64,000 nucleotides of DNA from CAVPCZ01 sp963779225. GTDB taxonomy: Bacteria; Bacteroidota; Ignavibacteria; UBA10030; UBA6906. Numbering within the stretch: position 1 is the first letter of the stretch; each line of letters opens with the position of its first letter. A program made the translations under genes and the position numbers. Shown one piece after another: positions 42,388 through 51,856 of this stretch. Below the pieces are notes generated by a model. The model made no database searches. It was given only the letters and a program-made list of their open reading frames with translations, and had not been told where the DNA came from. The stretch covers positions 3,348,001-3,412,000 of the forward strand of contig CAVZWW010000003.1 of assembly GCA_963779225.1 (NCBI GenBank), in the 5' to 3' direction.

Positions 42388-44045
42388 TGTTCAGCCCGTT
42401 TCTTCGTGAGAAATGTCTGTCCTGCCCCGGCGGCGAGCATCACCAGGCTCAACCAGATACAGATCTCGCCCAGCCAATCACCGTACCGGGAATACATGGT
42501 CAGGTCCGTGCGCCGCTCGATTGTTCTGCTTAACGTTGCTGTGGTAAATAATTCGGTGCGATCGTAGACACGGCCATAGGGATCAATGAAACAGGAAATC
42601 CCGCCCACTGCACATCGTACCAGCCAGCGGCGGTTCTCGATTGCACGGAGAATGGATATCTGCTGATGCTGGTAGGCCCCGGACATGTGGTCCCACCAGC
42701 TGTCGATCGTCACCAGGGTGAGAAACTCGGCACCCTTCCGGACAAACGCCGTCACGAAACCGGGATACGTGGACTCGTAACAGATGATGGCGTTGAACCG
42801 TGCTCCTGTGTGCGGATCGACGAAGACGGTCGTATCCGGGCCTATCTGCCAGCCGCCGATGCCCACATCCCACCGGAGGAAGTCGAAGAAGGAGAACACT
42901 CCAGCATAGGGAATGCGTTCCGCAAACGGCACCATCTTCATCTTTCCGTACCAGCGGACGTCGCCCGCCCCCGCGGGTATGAAGACCGCCGCATTGAACC
43001 AGTCGAAGCGCGTGCCTGTTCCCTTCTCTCTTCTCGCGCTGCGCGGTGTGGTCGTGGAATCGTGATAGACCACTTTGCGTGGAAATCCCGTCAGGATCCC
43101 CGCGTTCCAGCGTGCACTGTTCGTGCGGAGCATCGCGAGCAGGTCATTGTTCATTCCTCCCAGGACGTCGAACGGAAGAGCGGTCTCGGGCCAGACAACG
43201 ATGTCAGGATGGTTCTCTCCGAGGCTGTCGATGAGCCGGTTCGTCATATCCTGGTAGAGCTGTACCGTGCCGTATCCGCTCCGGGACCACTTCTGCCACG
43301 GATCGACGTTGGATTGAATGATGCCAACCTTCACCGTGCTCCCGGTCGTCTGCAGGGCCGGCGACGCTTCCGGGCGGGAGAGCACGAACGATCCGTGGAT
43401 TGCCGGCAGAGCATAGAGAAGCGCGATAACCGCGAGGAACCATGCTGTCTTGGCGGACCGCAGGAGGAACTTCTGACGCAGGAGGCCGGCCACGAAGAGA
43501 TACACAACGAGATTCATCAGGAGAATCCAGAACGACAGCCCGAATACTCCCGTGAGTGTGATGAACTGCAACCGGGTGATGTCATAGGTCTGACTGTTGC
43601 CCAGCGTGAGCCACGGGAAGGACCACTCGCTGAGGGAATGACTGAACTCGTAGGCGACCCAGATGAACGGAAGCATGCCGAGTGCCAGAGGTTCCCCGAG
43701 CCGCCGCCGGATGAACAGGAAAATGCCGAACGGGATGAAGTAGAAAAACGGATGCACCAGCATGGTGACCGCCCCTGCGATCATCATATACGGATCATTG
43801 CCGTGAGCGTATCCCCCGGTCCAGTTTACGGTAATGACATGAAAGACCAGCATGGCAATGTACACATAGCGGAATGCCGTCCGGGCACGCCCGATGCCGG
43901 CAATGACCACGAGCAACGGCACCAGACCGAAGCAGGCCAGGATTCCGAGAGGAAAGGGAGGGAACGAAAAACCGAGCATCAGTCCGCTGAGCACGGACAG
44001 TCCGAGCCGGGGTACGTTCTCTCGTGTCGGTGAAAGTTCATCCAT
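42372..44045 (-). CDS. lnt: Apolipoprotein N-acyltransferase
   Basis: Inner-membrane enzyme adding the third acyl chain to lipoproteins. 557 residues from the ATG at 44045, which overlaps the PAP2 gene stop by 8 bp. About seven N-terminal helices precede a periplasmic nitrilase-like domain. The catalytic triad is visible: Glu in VVWPETALPF, Lys in YGKMKMVPFAERIPY and Cys in AIICYESTYPGF. A last membrane segment follows near the C terminus (IWLSLVMLAAGAGQTFL). Consistent with a diderm cell. Confidence 0.95.
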   Translation of the reverse strand: MDELSPTRENVPRLGLSVLSGLMLGFSFPPFPLGILACFGLVPLLVVIAGIGRARTAFRYVYIAMLVFHVITVNWTGGYAHGNDPYMMIAGAVTMLVHPFFYFIPFGIFLFIRRRLGEPLALGMLPFIWVAYEFSHSLSEWSFPWLTLGNSQTYDITRLQFITLTGVFGLSFWILLMNLVVYLFVAGLLRQKFLLRSAKTAWFLAVIALLYALPAIHGSFVLSRPEASPALQTTGSTVKVGIIQSNVDPWQKWSRSGYGTVQLYQDMTNRLIDSLGENHPDIVVWPETALPFDVLGGMNNDLLAMLRTNSARWNAGILTGFPRKVVYHDSTTTPRSARREKGTGTRFDWFNAAVFIPAGAGDVRWYGKMKMVPFAERIPYAGVFSFFDFLRWDVGIGGWQIGPDTTVFVDPHTGARFNAIICYESTYPGFVTAFVRKGAEFLTLVTIDSWWDHMSGAYQHQQISILRAIENRRWLVRCAVGGISCFIDPYGRVYDRTELFTTATLSRTIERRTDLTMYSRYGDWLGEICIWLSLVMLAAGAGQTFLTKKRAEQWQNK

Positions 44046-44652
44046 GGCTGACCTCCCCCGGAGACGCGAGCCTGAGCCAAGGAGCGGCCGAGCGGCCCAG
44101 CGTGTGCCAGATCCACAGCAGGAGCGCGGCAACACCGGCGCCCAGCACGGCACCGCCCAGGATATCCGAGGGGAAATGCACTCCCACCGTCACACGCGAA
44201 ATGGCCACGAGTGCCGCCCACGAAAAGAACGCCCACATCCATCGGCGATAGAAGAATGCAAGCAGGGTTGCCACGGCGAAGTTGTTCACGGCATGAGACG
44301 ATGGGAACGACTTGCCGCCCCCGCACGGCACCAGCAGGTGGACCTGCTGCAGCACGGGCACTCCTCCCACGGTATGGCAGGGACGCGCCCTTTGAACGGC
44401 CGGCTTGATCACCGAGCTGCTCAATTGATCGGAACAGACCAGCACAAGGACAAGAAGAAGAGCCGCTGTCCGCCCCCGCTTGCCTCCCCTGATGAAAAGC
44501 CAGAGCCAGACGGCCAGCAAGAGCAGGCGCACGACGAGAAACCGGTCGTAGTCGGTGATGAACGGCCAGAGGAAATCGCCGACCGGGTTCGCGAGTGTTT
44601 GATTTACAAAGGTAAACAGCGTCACATCGAGGGAGTACAGAAATTCGATCAT
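44038..44652 (-). CDS. PAP2-family membrane phosphatase
   Basis: 204 residues, five to six membrane helices, with the three phosphatidic-acid-phosphatase motifs: KPAVQRARP (motif 1), FPSSHAVNN (motif 2, PSxH) and SRVTVGVHFPSDILGG (motif 3). Candidates include undecaprenyl-diphosphate phosphatase or lipid phosphate phosphatase; the sequence does not decide. It overlaps the DedA gene stop by 4 bp, and both lie in a membrane-lipid/envelope gene group with lnt. Confidence 0.92.
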   Translation of the reverse strand: MIEFLYSLDVTLFTFVNQTLANPVGDFLWPFITDYDRFLVVRLLLLAVWLWLFIRGGKRGRTAALLLVLVLVCSDQLSSSVIKPAVQRARPCHTVGGVPVLQQVHLLVPCGGGKSFPSSHAVNNFAVATLLAFFYRRWMWAFFSWAALVAISRVTVGVHFPSDILGGAVLGAGVAALLLWIWHTLGRSAAPWLRLASPGEVSHG

Positions 44653-45266
44653 GATATGTTTTGTGCCTTCTTGCGGCGGATCAGCACATAACGTGCAACG
44701 AGCAACCCGGCGATGGCGATGACGGCGTAGGTCACGATCTGGCTGTAGGTATCAAGATAATACCCGATAAGGTCGAAGTTCTGGCCCACAAAAACGCCGA
44801 TCAGGATGAGAATGGCGTTCCAGAAAAGTGCACTCACGAAACAGAGCGCCGTGGTCGGTACGATTTTGAGTTCGGACATTCCCGCAAAAAAGGAGACCAC
44901 CGCTCGTGTGCCTGTGAGAAAGCGGTTGATGACGATGATCGCATAGCCGTATTTCACGAACCAGCGTTCGACTTTATGGACAGATTCGATCGGGATAAAC
45001 TTGATTTTCCCCTGTTCCAGGATGTGGTCACCGAACCAGTCACCGATCTCGTACATGATGATGAATCCCACGACACTTCCGGTCGTTGCGGCGATGAGGG
45101 TTTCCGGAAATCCGAGGCGTCCCATTCCGACCAGCGAGCCTGCGGCGACAATCATGAGGTCGCTCGGTGAGGGGGGAAAGAGATTTTCGATCAGCGCGAC
45201 GGCCAGAACGATGCCATACACGTACAGGGGGTCGATGCCGTTGAGGAAGGTGAAGAATTCTTGCAC
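44649..45266 (-). CDS. DedA-family membrane protein
   Basis: 205-residue polytopic protein of the DedA/SNARE-associated family, implicated in undecaprenyl-phosphate or phospholipid flipping and in membrane-potential homeostasis. Seen: LIENLFPPSPSDLMIVAAG, with the conserved ExxxPxxPxExxx-type reentrant region, the second-half motif VINRFLTGTRAVVSFFAGMS with the functional arginine, and a C-terminal helix followed by a basic tail. Next to a PAP2 phosphatase, a lipid-carrier role is plausible. Confidence 0.92.
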   Translation of the reverse strand: MQEFFTFLNGIDPLYVYGIVLAVALIENLFPPSPSDLMIVAAGSLVGMGRLGFPETLIAATTGSVVGFIIMYEIGDWFGDHILEQGKIKFIPIESVHKVERWFVKYGYAIIVINRFLTGTRAVVSFFAGMSELKIVPTTALCFVSALFWNAILILIGVFVGQNFDLIGYYLDTYSQIVTYAVIAIAGLLVARYVLIRRKKAQNIS

Positions 45267-45295
45267 TGCCGGTGCGCTCTTGGCTGTCGGGGTTG

Positions 45296-45805
45296 TCAGG
45301 TTGCCCGGGGGAACAGAAGGGTCACGGCGTGTGCAGCGGCACCTTCGCCGCGGCCCGTGAAACCCAGACCTTCTCCCGTGGTGGCTTTTACGGAAACCGC
45401 TTCGGGCGCGATGCCGAGTGCACCCGCGATGTTCGCACGCATCGCCCCTGCGTGCGGCATGATGCGGGGTCGCTCGAGTATCACCGTCGCATCGATATTC
45501 CCGACATCATAGCCGGAACGCGCGAGCAGTACGGCAATTTCTTTCAGAAGCAGGAGGCTGGAGATCCCCCGGTAGCGCGCATCGGTGTCCGGAAAATGCT
45601 GTCCGATATCTCCCAGGCACGCCGCGCCGAGGAGCGCATCGGCGATAGCATGCACGAGCACATCCGCGTCAGAATGGCCGTCGAGTCCCAGATCGTGGGG
45701 AATCTCCACCCCGCCCAGGATGAGCCGCCGGCCCGCAACGAGGCGGTGAACGTCATAGCCATACCCGATGCGGGGTCTTGCCGGATGACCGTCAGCGGAT
45801 TTCAA
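45296..45805 (-). CDS. ispF: 2-C-methyl-D-erythritol 2,4-cyclodiphosphate synthase
   Basis: MEP-pathway isoprenoid enzyme, 169 residues. Seen: GYGYDVHRLVAGRRLILGG, with the zinc-binding Asp and His of DVH, GLDGHSDADVLVHAIADALL, the family signature with the third ligand His, and GFTGRGEGAAAHAVTLLFPR near the C terminus. The start overlaps the acylphosphatase stop by 14 bp. No other MEP gene is in the window. Confidence 0.96.
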   Translation of the reverse strand: MKSADGHPARPRIGYGYDVHRLVAGRRLILGGVEIPHDLGLDGHSDADVLVHAIADALLGAACLGDIGQHFPDTDARYRGISSLLLLKEIAVLLARSGYDVGNIDATVILERPRIMPHAGAMRANIAGALGIAPEAVSVKATTGEGLGFTGRGEGAAAHAVTLLFPRAT

Positions 45806-46064
45806 AACTTTTCCTCTCGTGTTCGGGGGCGAGCCATTCGATGCGAAGATTTCGCACGTGCGCGGCGCGCGGTCCCACTTTCAGCGCGGAGATGAATTCT
45901 TCGAGCAGTGACCGCTCCCCTTCGGCCTCCACTTCCACGTTTCCGTCAAAAAGATTACGGACGAATCCATTGAGTCCAAGAGTTTGTGCATGCCGTGCGG
46001 CGTACCAGCGGAAGCCCACACCCTGCACCAGCCCTTCGACAACGATATGCACGCGGACGTCCAT
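45792..46064 (-). CDS. acyP: Acylphosphatase
   Basis: 90-residue cytosolic hydrolase of acyl phosphates. Seen: VEGLVQGVGFRWYAARHAQT, with the catalytic arginine, GLNGFVRNLFDGNVEVEAEG, with the catalytic asparagine, and GPRAAHVRNLRIEWL. ATG at 46064; I found no SD-like sequence before it, and the promoter read just upstream would give a leader of only about 10 nt. Confidence 0.94.
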   Translation of the reverse strand: MDVRVHIVVEGLVQGVGFRWYAARHAQTLGLNGFVRNLFDGNVEVEAEGERSLLEEFISALKVGPRAAHVRNLRIEWLAPEHERKSFEIR

Positions 46065-46080
46065 CTGCACCGAATATTGT

Positions 46081-46109
46081 ATGATACGCGAGCACCTTTT
46101 GAAAGTCAA
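46081..46109 (-). promoter_or_regulatory. Strong sigma70-type promoter for acyP-ispF and following genes
   Basis: Minus strand: TTGACT (46109-46104, 5/6), 17 bp spacer, TATCAT (46086-46081, 5/6). The -10 box ends 16 bp before the acyP ATG, giving a very short leader. Confidence 0.65.
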
Positions 46110-46200
46110 GACAACGTGACAGACCACCAGGTATATCACGGACTTCCTGCGTACCCGCTCCGCCTCCGTACCTTTGCGGCAGGGCGATGAGGATGGAAGG

Positions 46201-47088
46201 CTAGGTCACCCCTGTCACCGGCCGGTTGAGGCCGGGGATGCCATCCGAAAGCTCGGAGAGAAGGACACCGCCGATGATGAGAGCGCCACCCACGATTCCC
46301 AGCGACCCGATTTGTTCACCCAGTATGAAGTAGGCCAGAATGGAGGCAATGACAGGTTCGATGGAGAAAATCACCACAGCCCGGGTGGGCGTGGTGTCTT
46401 TCTGGAACCGGGTTTGTACCGCCGTCGTAAACAGCGTTGCCAGGAAGGTCAGATACAGCAATGTCACCACGGCATCTTGTGTCCAGGCGAAGTACGTGTT
46501 CTCAAAGAGCACCGTTGCCGCAACCGCATACACCGCTGTCGCCGCCATCTGTACGAACAGCAGCTGGAGTGTGGTCATCTGCTTGGAGATGATATCCAGG
46601 TAGATGATGTACCCGGCGAAGAGGACAGCGCAGACAAGCGTCAGTGCGTCACCGCTGTTCAGCGATGATCCTTCGGGCGATGTCAGGAACCAGAGACCGG
46701 CCGCGACCACGACGACTCCTGCGATGTTCCCTACCAGCGGCGGGCGTCGTTCAACAAAATATTGCAGGACGGGAACGAAGAGCACCATCATGCCGGTGAT
46801 AAACGCCGACTTTGACGCGGTGGTAATCGTCAGTCCGATGTTCTGCGCCACGAATCCCAGAAACAGAAAGAGGGCGAGTATCGCCCCCTTGTACACGGCG
46901 GCACGCGGGATCGGGAAAATCCGGTGCCGGAAGAACAGGAGCAGGACGACGCTGGCGATCACGAACCGGATGGCGATCATCAGGATCGGGGAGACGTCCA
47001 CCATCCCGATCTTTACGACCGGGAACGTCCCTCCCCAGATGAACGTTGTTCCGAGAAGTGCAAGCTCCGCGCGGCCTTTTGCGGTCAC
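46201..47088 (-). CDS. EamA/DMT-superfamily transporter
   Basis: 295-residue inner-membrane transporter with ten helices and the two EamA repeats. Repeat one opens LALLGTTFIWGGTFPVVKIG and ends TTASKSAFITGMMVLFVPVL; repeat two contains TAVQTRFQKDTTPTRAVVIF, then FSIEPVIASILAYFILGEQI. The start is taken as the GTG at 47088, which overlaps the stop of the DUF362 gene by 4 bp (GTGA). Likely exports or imports a metabolite; substrate unknown. Confidence 0.91.
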   Translation of the reverse strand: MTAKGRAELALLGTTFIWGGTFPVVKIGMVDVSPILMIAIRFVIASVVLLLFFRHRIFPIPRAAVYKGAILALFLFLGFVAQNIGLTITTASKSAFITGMMVLFVPVLQYFVERRPPLVGNIAGVVVVAAGLWFLTSPEGSSLNSGDALTLVCAVLFAGYIIYLDIISKQMTTLQLLFVQMAATAVYAVAATVLFENTYFAWTQDAVVTLLYLTFLATLFTTAVQTRFQKDTTPTRAVVIFSIEPVIASILAYFILGEQIGSLGIVGGALIIGGVLLSELSDGIPGLNRPVTGVT

Positions 47089-48203
47089 GCCTGAACACCC
47101 GCGGGTTCGCCGGCCGGCTGCTCGTACTGCTGGAAGAGTTTTCCCCACTCGGTGTTTTTGCGCCATTCTTCAAACGTGCGGCGGTCTTTCAGCGGCCAGC
47201 GGTAGTAGTCGTGATACGCTTCGGAACCGAAGATGAACATATGCACCATCGGGGTGCGGAAGAACAGTTTCTGCATTCCCTTCAACGGGCCGAACCAGGC
47301 GAGATTCCCGAACATGCTCGCGCCGTTGTTGCCCACCTTGAATCCCCACGACTCGTTCGAGATATCCGCACCGACGATCTCGATATCCCGCACGTCGCCC
47401 ACTCCCAGTTTGTCTTCATGCCCCACGCGGATATACTCGATCGACAACGGGTCGAATCCCATCATCTTTGCTGCGACAGCGTCGATCGCCACCTGATCGG
47501 CACTCGCAAGGATGTAGTCCTTGACCACAGGGAACATCGTGCGCGGCCCGGGTCCGTTTCCTACGGTGGTCCCGTCCATGACGGCAAACACGCCCGTGTG
47601 GATTTCCTTCTGGATGGCCAGCAGGTCCACCAGTGTGCGGTGAATCCACGAATGTGTGTAGTGACGCTTGGTGTTCAGCAGTCCGCCGAACGCATTCTTC
47701 ATCGCTCCCGTGGTGGTTGTATAGATGTGGCATTTCACCGTCGGGAGGTGGACGATGTTTTTTCCGAAGAAGTAATCGGGGATGGTAATACCTTCGGGAT
47801 AGATCGTATCCAGGACATGCATTTTCTTCTTGGGTTTGTACGGCACCCATTTCATATCCGTTTCCCGGAAATTAAACAGAACCGGGATTTCATACTTGCG
47901 GAAGATCGGCACATACCGGTTCAGGTCTTCCCCTTTGAAAGCGTCGGTGACGACGGTCTTGTTCTGCACGGCCGTGATGTTCCCAAAGCCGGCATGTTTC
48001 AAGGCGAGGACCGTCCCTTCCAGCTGCCATGGTGTGCTGTTCGCCGAAGGAAACGGGAAATGCCAGGAAATATTGTCTTTGAGGATTGTCGTTGCCGACT
48101 TCTGCAGTGCGGCGGACATCCCGGCCATCTCGGCCAGGCGTTCATAATCTTTCAACACCGTTGCCGGGGTTGTCTTCAGAACAGCAACTTTTGACTTTGC
48201 CAT
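47085..48203 (-). CDS. DUF362 domain protein
   Basis: 372 residues from the ATG at 48203 (GGAG upstream); the frame is open further up without family features. Seen: the DUF362 core, NIVHLPTVKCHIYTTTTGAM followed by KNAFGGLLNTKRHYTHSWIH, VFAVMDGTTVGNGPGPR and ILASADQVAIDAVAAKMMGF. Unlike many DUF362 proteins it has no ferredoxin cysteine cluster. Function unknown; relatives are often near quinone, cofactor or iron-sulfur genes. Translationally coupled to the EamA transporter, so the two may act on one compound. Confidence 0.88.
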   Translation of the reverse strand: MAKSKVAVLKTTPATVLKDYERLAEMAGMSAALQKSATTILKDNISWHFPFPSANSTPWQLEGTVLALKHAGFGNITAVQNKTVVTDAFKGEDLNRYVPIFRKYEIPVLFNFRETDMKWVPYKPKKKMHVLDTIYPEGITIPDYFFGKNIVHLPTVKCHIYTTTTGAMKNAFGGLLNTKRHYTHSWIHRTLVDLLAIQKEIHTGVFAVMDGTTVGNGPGPRTMFPVVKDYILASADQVAIDAVAAKMMGFDPLSIEYIRVGHEDKLGVGDVRDIEIVGADISNESWGFKVGNNGASMFGNLAWFGPLKGMQKLFFRTPMVHMFIFGSEAYHDYYRWPLKDRRTFEEWRKNTEWGKLFQQYEQPAGEPAGVQA

Positions 48204-48249
48204 AGGTGCTCCATTCCGGACATATGTTGATCGTGTATTGGTCAAGCCG

Positions 48250-48268
48250 GCGCCCGTGCGTCGGGCGC
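48250..48268 (-). terminator. GC-rich hairpin after the mutase gene
   Basis: A perfect 7 bp stem (48250-48256 with 48262-48268, 5 nt loop) 5 bp after the mutase stop codon. No T run follows on the minus strand, so it may be a weak or factor-assisted terminator or an mRNA end. Confidence 0.35.
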
Positions 48269-48273
48269 TTCCA

Positions 48274-49899
48274 TTAAAACGCCGCTACCTCTTCATAAAC
48301 CCCGAAGATCTCGGTCAGGGCGCCGCACATCTCCCCCAGCGTAACATATGCACGCGTACACGCAAGCAGAGGGGGCATCAGGTTGGTGCCATCTGCAGCG
48401 GCGTGCCGTAAATCCGCCAGGGTCCGCGCTACGTCGGAGGCGTTGCGTGAGCCACGCAGTTCGGCAAGCCGCCGGCGCTGGCCGCGTTCCACGTCGGGTG
48501 ATATTGTCAGCAAGGGGATGGTTACCGGTTCATCCGGCTCCTCGTAGACGTTCACGCCGACGATGGTCTTTTCCCGTGATTCCAGCGCTTTCTGGTAGCG
48601 GTATGCGGCCACGGCGATCTCGTGCTGGAAGAATCCCTGCTCGATGGCCGGGATCACTCCTCCGAGCGCATCGATACGTTCAAAGTACCGGTTGGCTCCT
48701 TCCTCCATGCGGGAGGTAAGTGCTTCCACGAAATAGCTCCCGCCGAGGGGATCCGCCGTATTTGTCACACCCGTTTCTTCCGCAATGATCTGCTGCGTAC
48801 GCAGAGCAATCTTGACCGCCTTCTCGGAAGGAAGTGCGAGTGTCTCGTCCATCGAGTTGGTGTGGAGGGATTGAGTCCCCCCCAGCACACCGGAAAGAGC
48901 CTGGAACGCCGTCCGGACGATATTGTTTTCAGGTTGCTGCGCGGTGAGCGTGCATCCCGCGGTCTGCGTGTGAAACCGCAGGGCCAGCGAGCGGGGATTA
49001 CGTGCGCCGTACTTTTCTTTCATCCGCCGGGCCCAGATGCGGCGCGCGGCGCGGAATTTGGCGATCTCTTCGAAGAAATCCAGATGTGCATTGAAAAAGA
49101 ACGACAGGCGCGGCGCAAAACTGTCCACATCCATCCCGCGTTCAAGACAGGCTTCAACGTACGCGAAGCCGTCGGCAAGCGTGAAGGCCAGCTCCTGTAC
49201 GGCCGTTGAGCCCGCCTCGCGGATGTGATATCCGCTCACCGAAACCGGGTTCCACAGGGGCATTTCGCGTGTGCAGTACTCGATCATGTCGGTCACGATG
49301 CGCATGGACGGGCGGGGCGGATAGATCCACTCTTTCTGCGCTATGTACTCTTTGAGAATATCCGTCTGAATGGTTCCCCGGAGTTCGGCCGGGAGCGTAC
49401 CCTCCTTTTCGGCCACCGCAATATAGAACGCCAGTGCCATCGCGGCCGGCGCATTGATCGTCATGGAGGTGGAAACATCCTTCAGCGTAATCCCGCGAAA
49501 GAGTATTTCCATATCGGCGAGCGAGCTGATAGACACGCCGCAGACGCCGACCTCCCCTTCTGCCAGAGAGTCGTCGCAGTCGCGACCCATCAACGTCGGC
49601 AAATCAAACGCCACGGACAGGCCTGTCTGACCGTGGTTCAACAGGTAGTGGTAGCGCGCGTTGGTGTCTTCCGGCGTACCGAACCCGGCGAACTGTCTCA
49701 TCGTCCAGGGGCGTCCGCGGTACATGGTGGGATGGATCCCGCGGGTGTATGGATACTCCCCGGGAACGCCGATGGCCGTTGCGTAGTCCAGACCGGCAAT
49801 GGCCTCCGGCGTGTACAGCTGCTCAATCGTCTCTCCACTTACGGTGGTGAACACCGTCTTTCGTGGCTCCGTCCCGCGTTCATTCGCCCGTTCACTCAT
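48274..49899 (-). CDS. Methylmalonyl-CoA-mutase-family large subunit (no B12-binding domain)
   Basis: 541-residue TIM-barrel catalytic subunit of an adenosylcobalamin-dependent acyl-CoA mutase. Seen: GVPGEYPYTRGIHPTMYRGR, the N-terminal signature, VSGYHIREAGSTAVQELAFT, LRFHTQTAGCTLTAQQPENN and the GGTQSLHTNSMDETLALPSE signature. It ends before any DxHxxG B12-binding domain, so it needs a separate small subunit, which is not in this window. Split mutases include methylmalonyl-, isobutyryl- and 2-hydroxyisobutyryl-CoA mutases; sequence by eye does not settle which. GGGAG lies 8 bp before the ATG. Confidence 0.92.
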   Translation of the reverse strand: MSERANERGTEPRKTVFTTVSGETIEQLYTPEAIAGLDYATAIGVPGEYPYTRGIHPTMYRGRPWTMRQFAGFGTPEDTNARYHYLLNHGQTGLSVAFDLPTLMGRDCDDSLAEGEVGVCGVSISSLADMEILFRGITLKDVSTSMTINAPAAMALAFYIAVAEKEGTLPAELRGTIQTDILKEYIAQKEWIYPPRPSMRIVTDMIEYCTREMPLWNPVSVSGYHIREAGSTAVQELAFTLADGFAYVEACLERGMDVDSFAPRLSFFFNAHLDFFEEIAKFRAARRIWARRMKEKYGARNPRSLALRFHTQTAGCTLTAQQPENNIVRTAFQALSGVLGGTQSLHTNSMDETLALPSEKAVKIALRTQQIIAEETGVTNTADPLGGSYFVEALTSRMEEGANRYFERIDALGGVIPAIEQGFFQHEIAVAAYRYQKALESREKTIVGVNVYEEPDEPVTIPLLTISPDVERGQRRRLAELRGSRNASDVARTLADLRHAAADGTNLMPPLLACTRAYVTLGEMCGALTEIFGVYEEVAAF

Positions 49900-49981
49900 G
49901 CCACATCTCCCATGTATGATGGCAGCTTTTCTTCTCCGGTTTCAAGTAACGTATTCCTGTGCTGATTTTCAAGGCAACACC

Positions 49982-51856
49982 TTAGCGGCGTCCGAACCGC
50001 CGGTCGAGTTCTTCGGTGGAGATGCGCAGGACAATCGGGCGCCCGTGCGGGCACACATACGGCATCTTGGTGCCGAACAGCTGGTCGATGAGCGATCGCA
50101 TCTCGGCTTCCGTCAGGGGATCTCCCGCTTTGATAGCCGATTTGCATGAGAAGGACTTTGCAACGAGATCACGTGCCTCTCCGGGAGATTCGCGCTGGTA
50201 TTCTTTGTACAGGGCAAGGATTTCTTCGAGGATGCTTTGTTCATGCCCGGCCTTCACATCGGGCGGTACACCTTCGATGACGACCGTGTTCTTGCCGAAT
50301 CGTTTGAGATCGAAACCCAGCCCTTCGACGTGGGGGAAGATATCGTCCAGGACGGCGTAGTCCCCCGCCGTCAACTGCACGGTCACAGGAAACAGCAGTT
50401 GCTGGGAAGTCCGCAGGCCGTTTGCAAAACGTTCCAGGGCCTTTTCGTAGAGAATCCGTTCGTGCGCGACATGTTGATCGACAATCATCACACCGTGCCG
50501 GATCTGTGAGAGGATGTACTTATTGTGGAGTTGCCAGAGGAGTTGAGGTGGTTCGGACAGCGGCATCTCCCCTTCCCGGCCGGGCAAAAGCGGCGTCAGG
50601 GCCGGAAAAGCGAGAAGGTCCTGCATTCCGGGGGACATCGCCCCGGAGGGCATCTGCACCGATGGCGGAGGGAAGATTTCGCCCGTGGAGGCATCCACGC
50701 GTGAACGCTCCGGCAGGGTCCATCCGATATCCTGCCCGCCGCCTGCACCCCAGGCATGTTGACGTTGCGTGAAGCCGAGCCGGAGGTCTCCACTGCCGGG
50801 ATACCCTTCGGTGAATGTCATTGCCGGAACCGCTCCCGCACCGCCGAGCGTTTTGCGCACGAGCGCCGAGATGAAGCGATTCACACCCTGCTCGTCGTCG
50901 AACTTGACTTCCATTTTCGACGGATGGACGTTCACGTCAATCCTGTGCGGGTCGATCTCCAGGAACAGGAGATAGAAGGGATATATGCCGTTGATAAGCA
51001 GGTGTTCGTACGCGGAAGCGACGGCGAAGCCGATACTCCGGCTGGAGATGATCCGTCCGTTGAGGTAGAGAAATTGCGACAGGCGTGTCTTCTGGCCGAA
51101 TGCCGGTTTGCCGACGAAGCCGCGGACGGTGAGAAAATCCGTCACTTCTTCCACGGGGAGGAGGGACTCGAACGTGCGCTGCCCGAAAAGATCAATGATG
51201 CGTTGATCGATCGTCGAGGCTTTCAGGCGGAAGATCGTGTCCCCGTCGCTGATGAATGTGAAGGCCAGTCCGGGGTGGGCAAGCGCCGTGCGCTGGACGA
51301 CATCATGGATGTGGCGGAATTCCGTGTTTGTGGTTTTCAGGAACTTCCGGCGCGCGGGCACATTGAAGAAGAGATTCTGGACGGTCACGGTGGTGCCACG
51401 GCCGCGCGCATCGTGCGTGACGGTCCCGGGTTCTTCACCGGCGATCTTCACCACGGTGGCAACATCATCGGCGTCGCGGCGCGTCTTCATGGTCACCTGC
51501 GCCACTGCGGCTATGGACGCGAGGGCCTCACCCCGGAAGCCGTAGGTGCGGATGGCCTCCAGATCTTCATAACTCACGATCTTGCTTGTCGCATGCCGGA
51601 GGAAGGAAGCGACGGCATCCTGCTCATCCATGCCGGTACCGTCGTCGGTAATCTGGATGAGTTCTTTCCCGCCATCCTTGATGATGACTTCGATGGAACC
51701 TGCTCCGGCATCGAGGGCGTTTTCAAGCAGTTCTTTGACCACGGATTCCGGACGTTGAATCACCTCACCGGCGGCGATCTTGTTGGCGATGTGCTCCGGG
51801 AGCACCGTCACGCGGCGGGGGGATATCGAAGCGGAGATTTCGGGCGGGTTGGTCAT
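49982..51856 (-). CDS. mutL: DNA mismatch repair protein MutL
   Basis: 624 residues. GHKL ATPase motifs: VVKELLENALDAGAGSIEV, DDGTGM and YGFRGEALASIAAVAQV; transducer domain with FLYLNGRIISSRSIG and HRIDVNVHPSKMEVKF. The C-terminal dimerisation domain carries the endonuclease motif MIVDQHVAHERILYEKAL (DQHA-x2-E-x4-E with Val for Ala) and the CPHGRPIVLR motif. This fits nicking MutL of bacteria without MutH. A Pro/Ser-rich linker lies at about 375-440. The start overlaps the ftsY stop by 4 bp. Confidence 0.96.
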   Translation of the reverse strand: MTNPPEISASISPRRVTVLPEHIANKIAAGEVIQRPESVVKELLENALDAGAGSIEVIIKDGGKELIQITDDGTGMDEQDAVASFLRHATSKIVSYEDLEAIRTYGFRGEALASIAAVAQVTMKTRRDADDVATVVKIAGEEPGTVTHDARGRGTTVTVQNLFFNVPARRKFLKTTNTEFRHIHDVVQRTALAHPGLAFTFISDGDTIFRLKASTIDQRIIDLFGQRTFESLLPVEEVTDFLTVRGFVGKPAFGQKTRLSQFLYLNGRIISSRSIGFAVASAYEHLLINGIYPFYLLFLEIDPHRIDVNVHPSKMEVKFDDEQGVNRFISALVRKTLGGAGAVPAMTFTEGYPGSGDLRLGFTQRQHAWGAGGGQDIGWTLPERSRVDASTGEIFPPPSVQMPSGAMSPGMQDLLAFPALTPLLPGREGEMPLSEPPQLLWQLHNKYILSQIRHGVMIVDQHVAHERILYEKALERFANGLRTSQQLLFPVTVQLTAGDYAVLDDIFPHVEGLGFDLKRFGKNTVVIEGVPPDVKAGHEQSILEEILALYKEYQRESPGEARDLVAKSFSCKSAIKAGDPLTEAEMRSLIDQLFGTKMPYVCPHGRPIVLRISTEELDRRFGRR

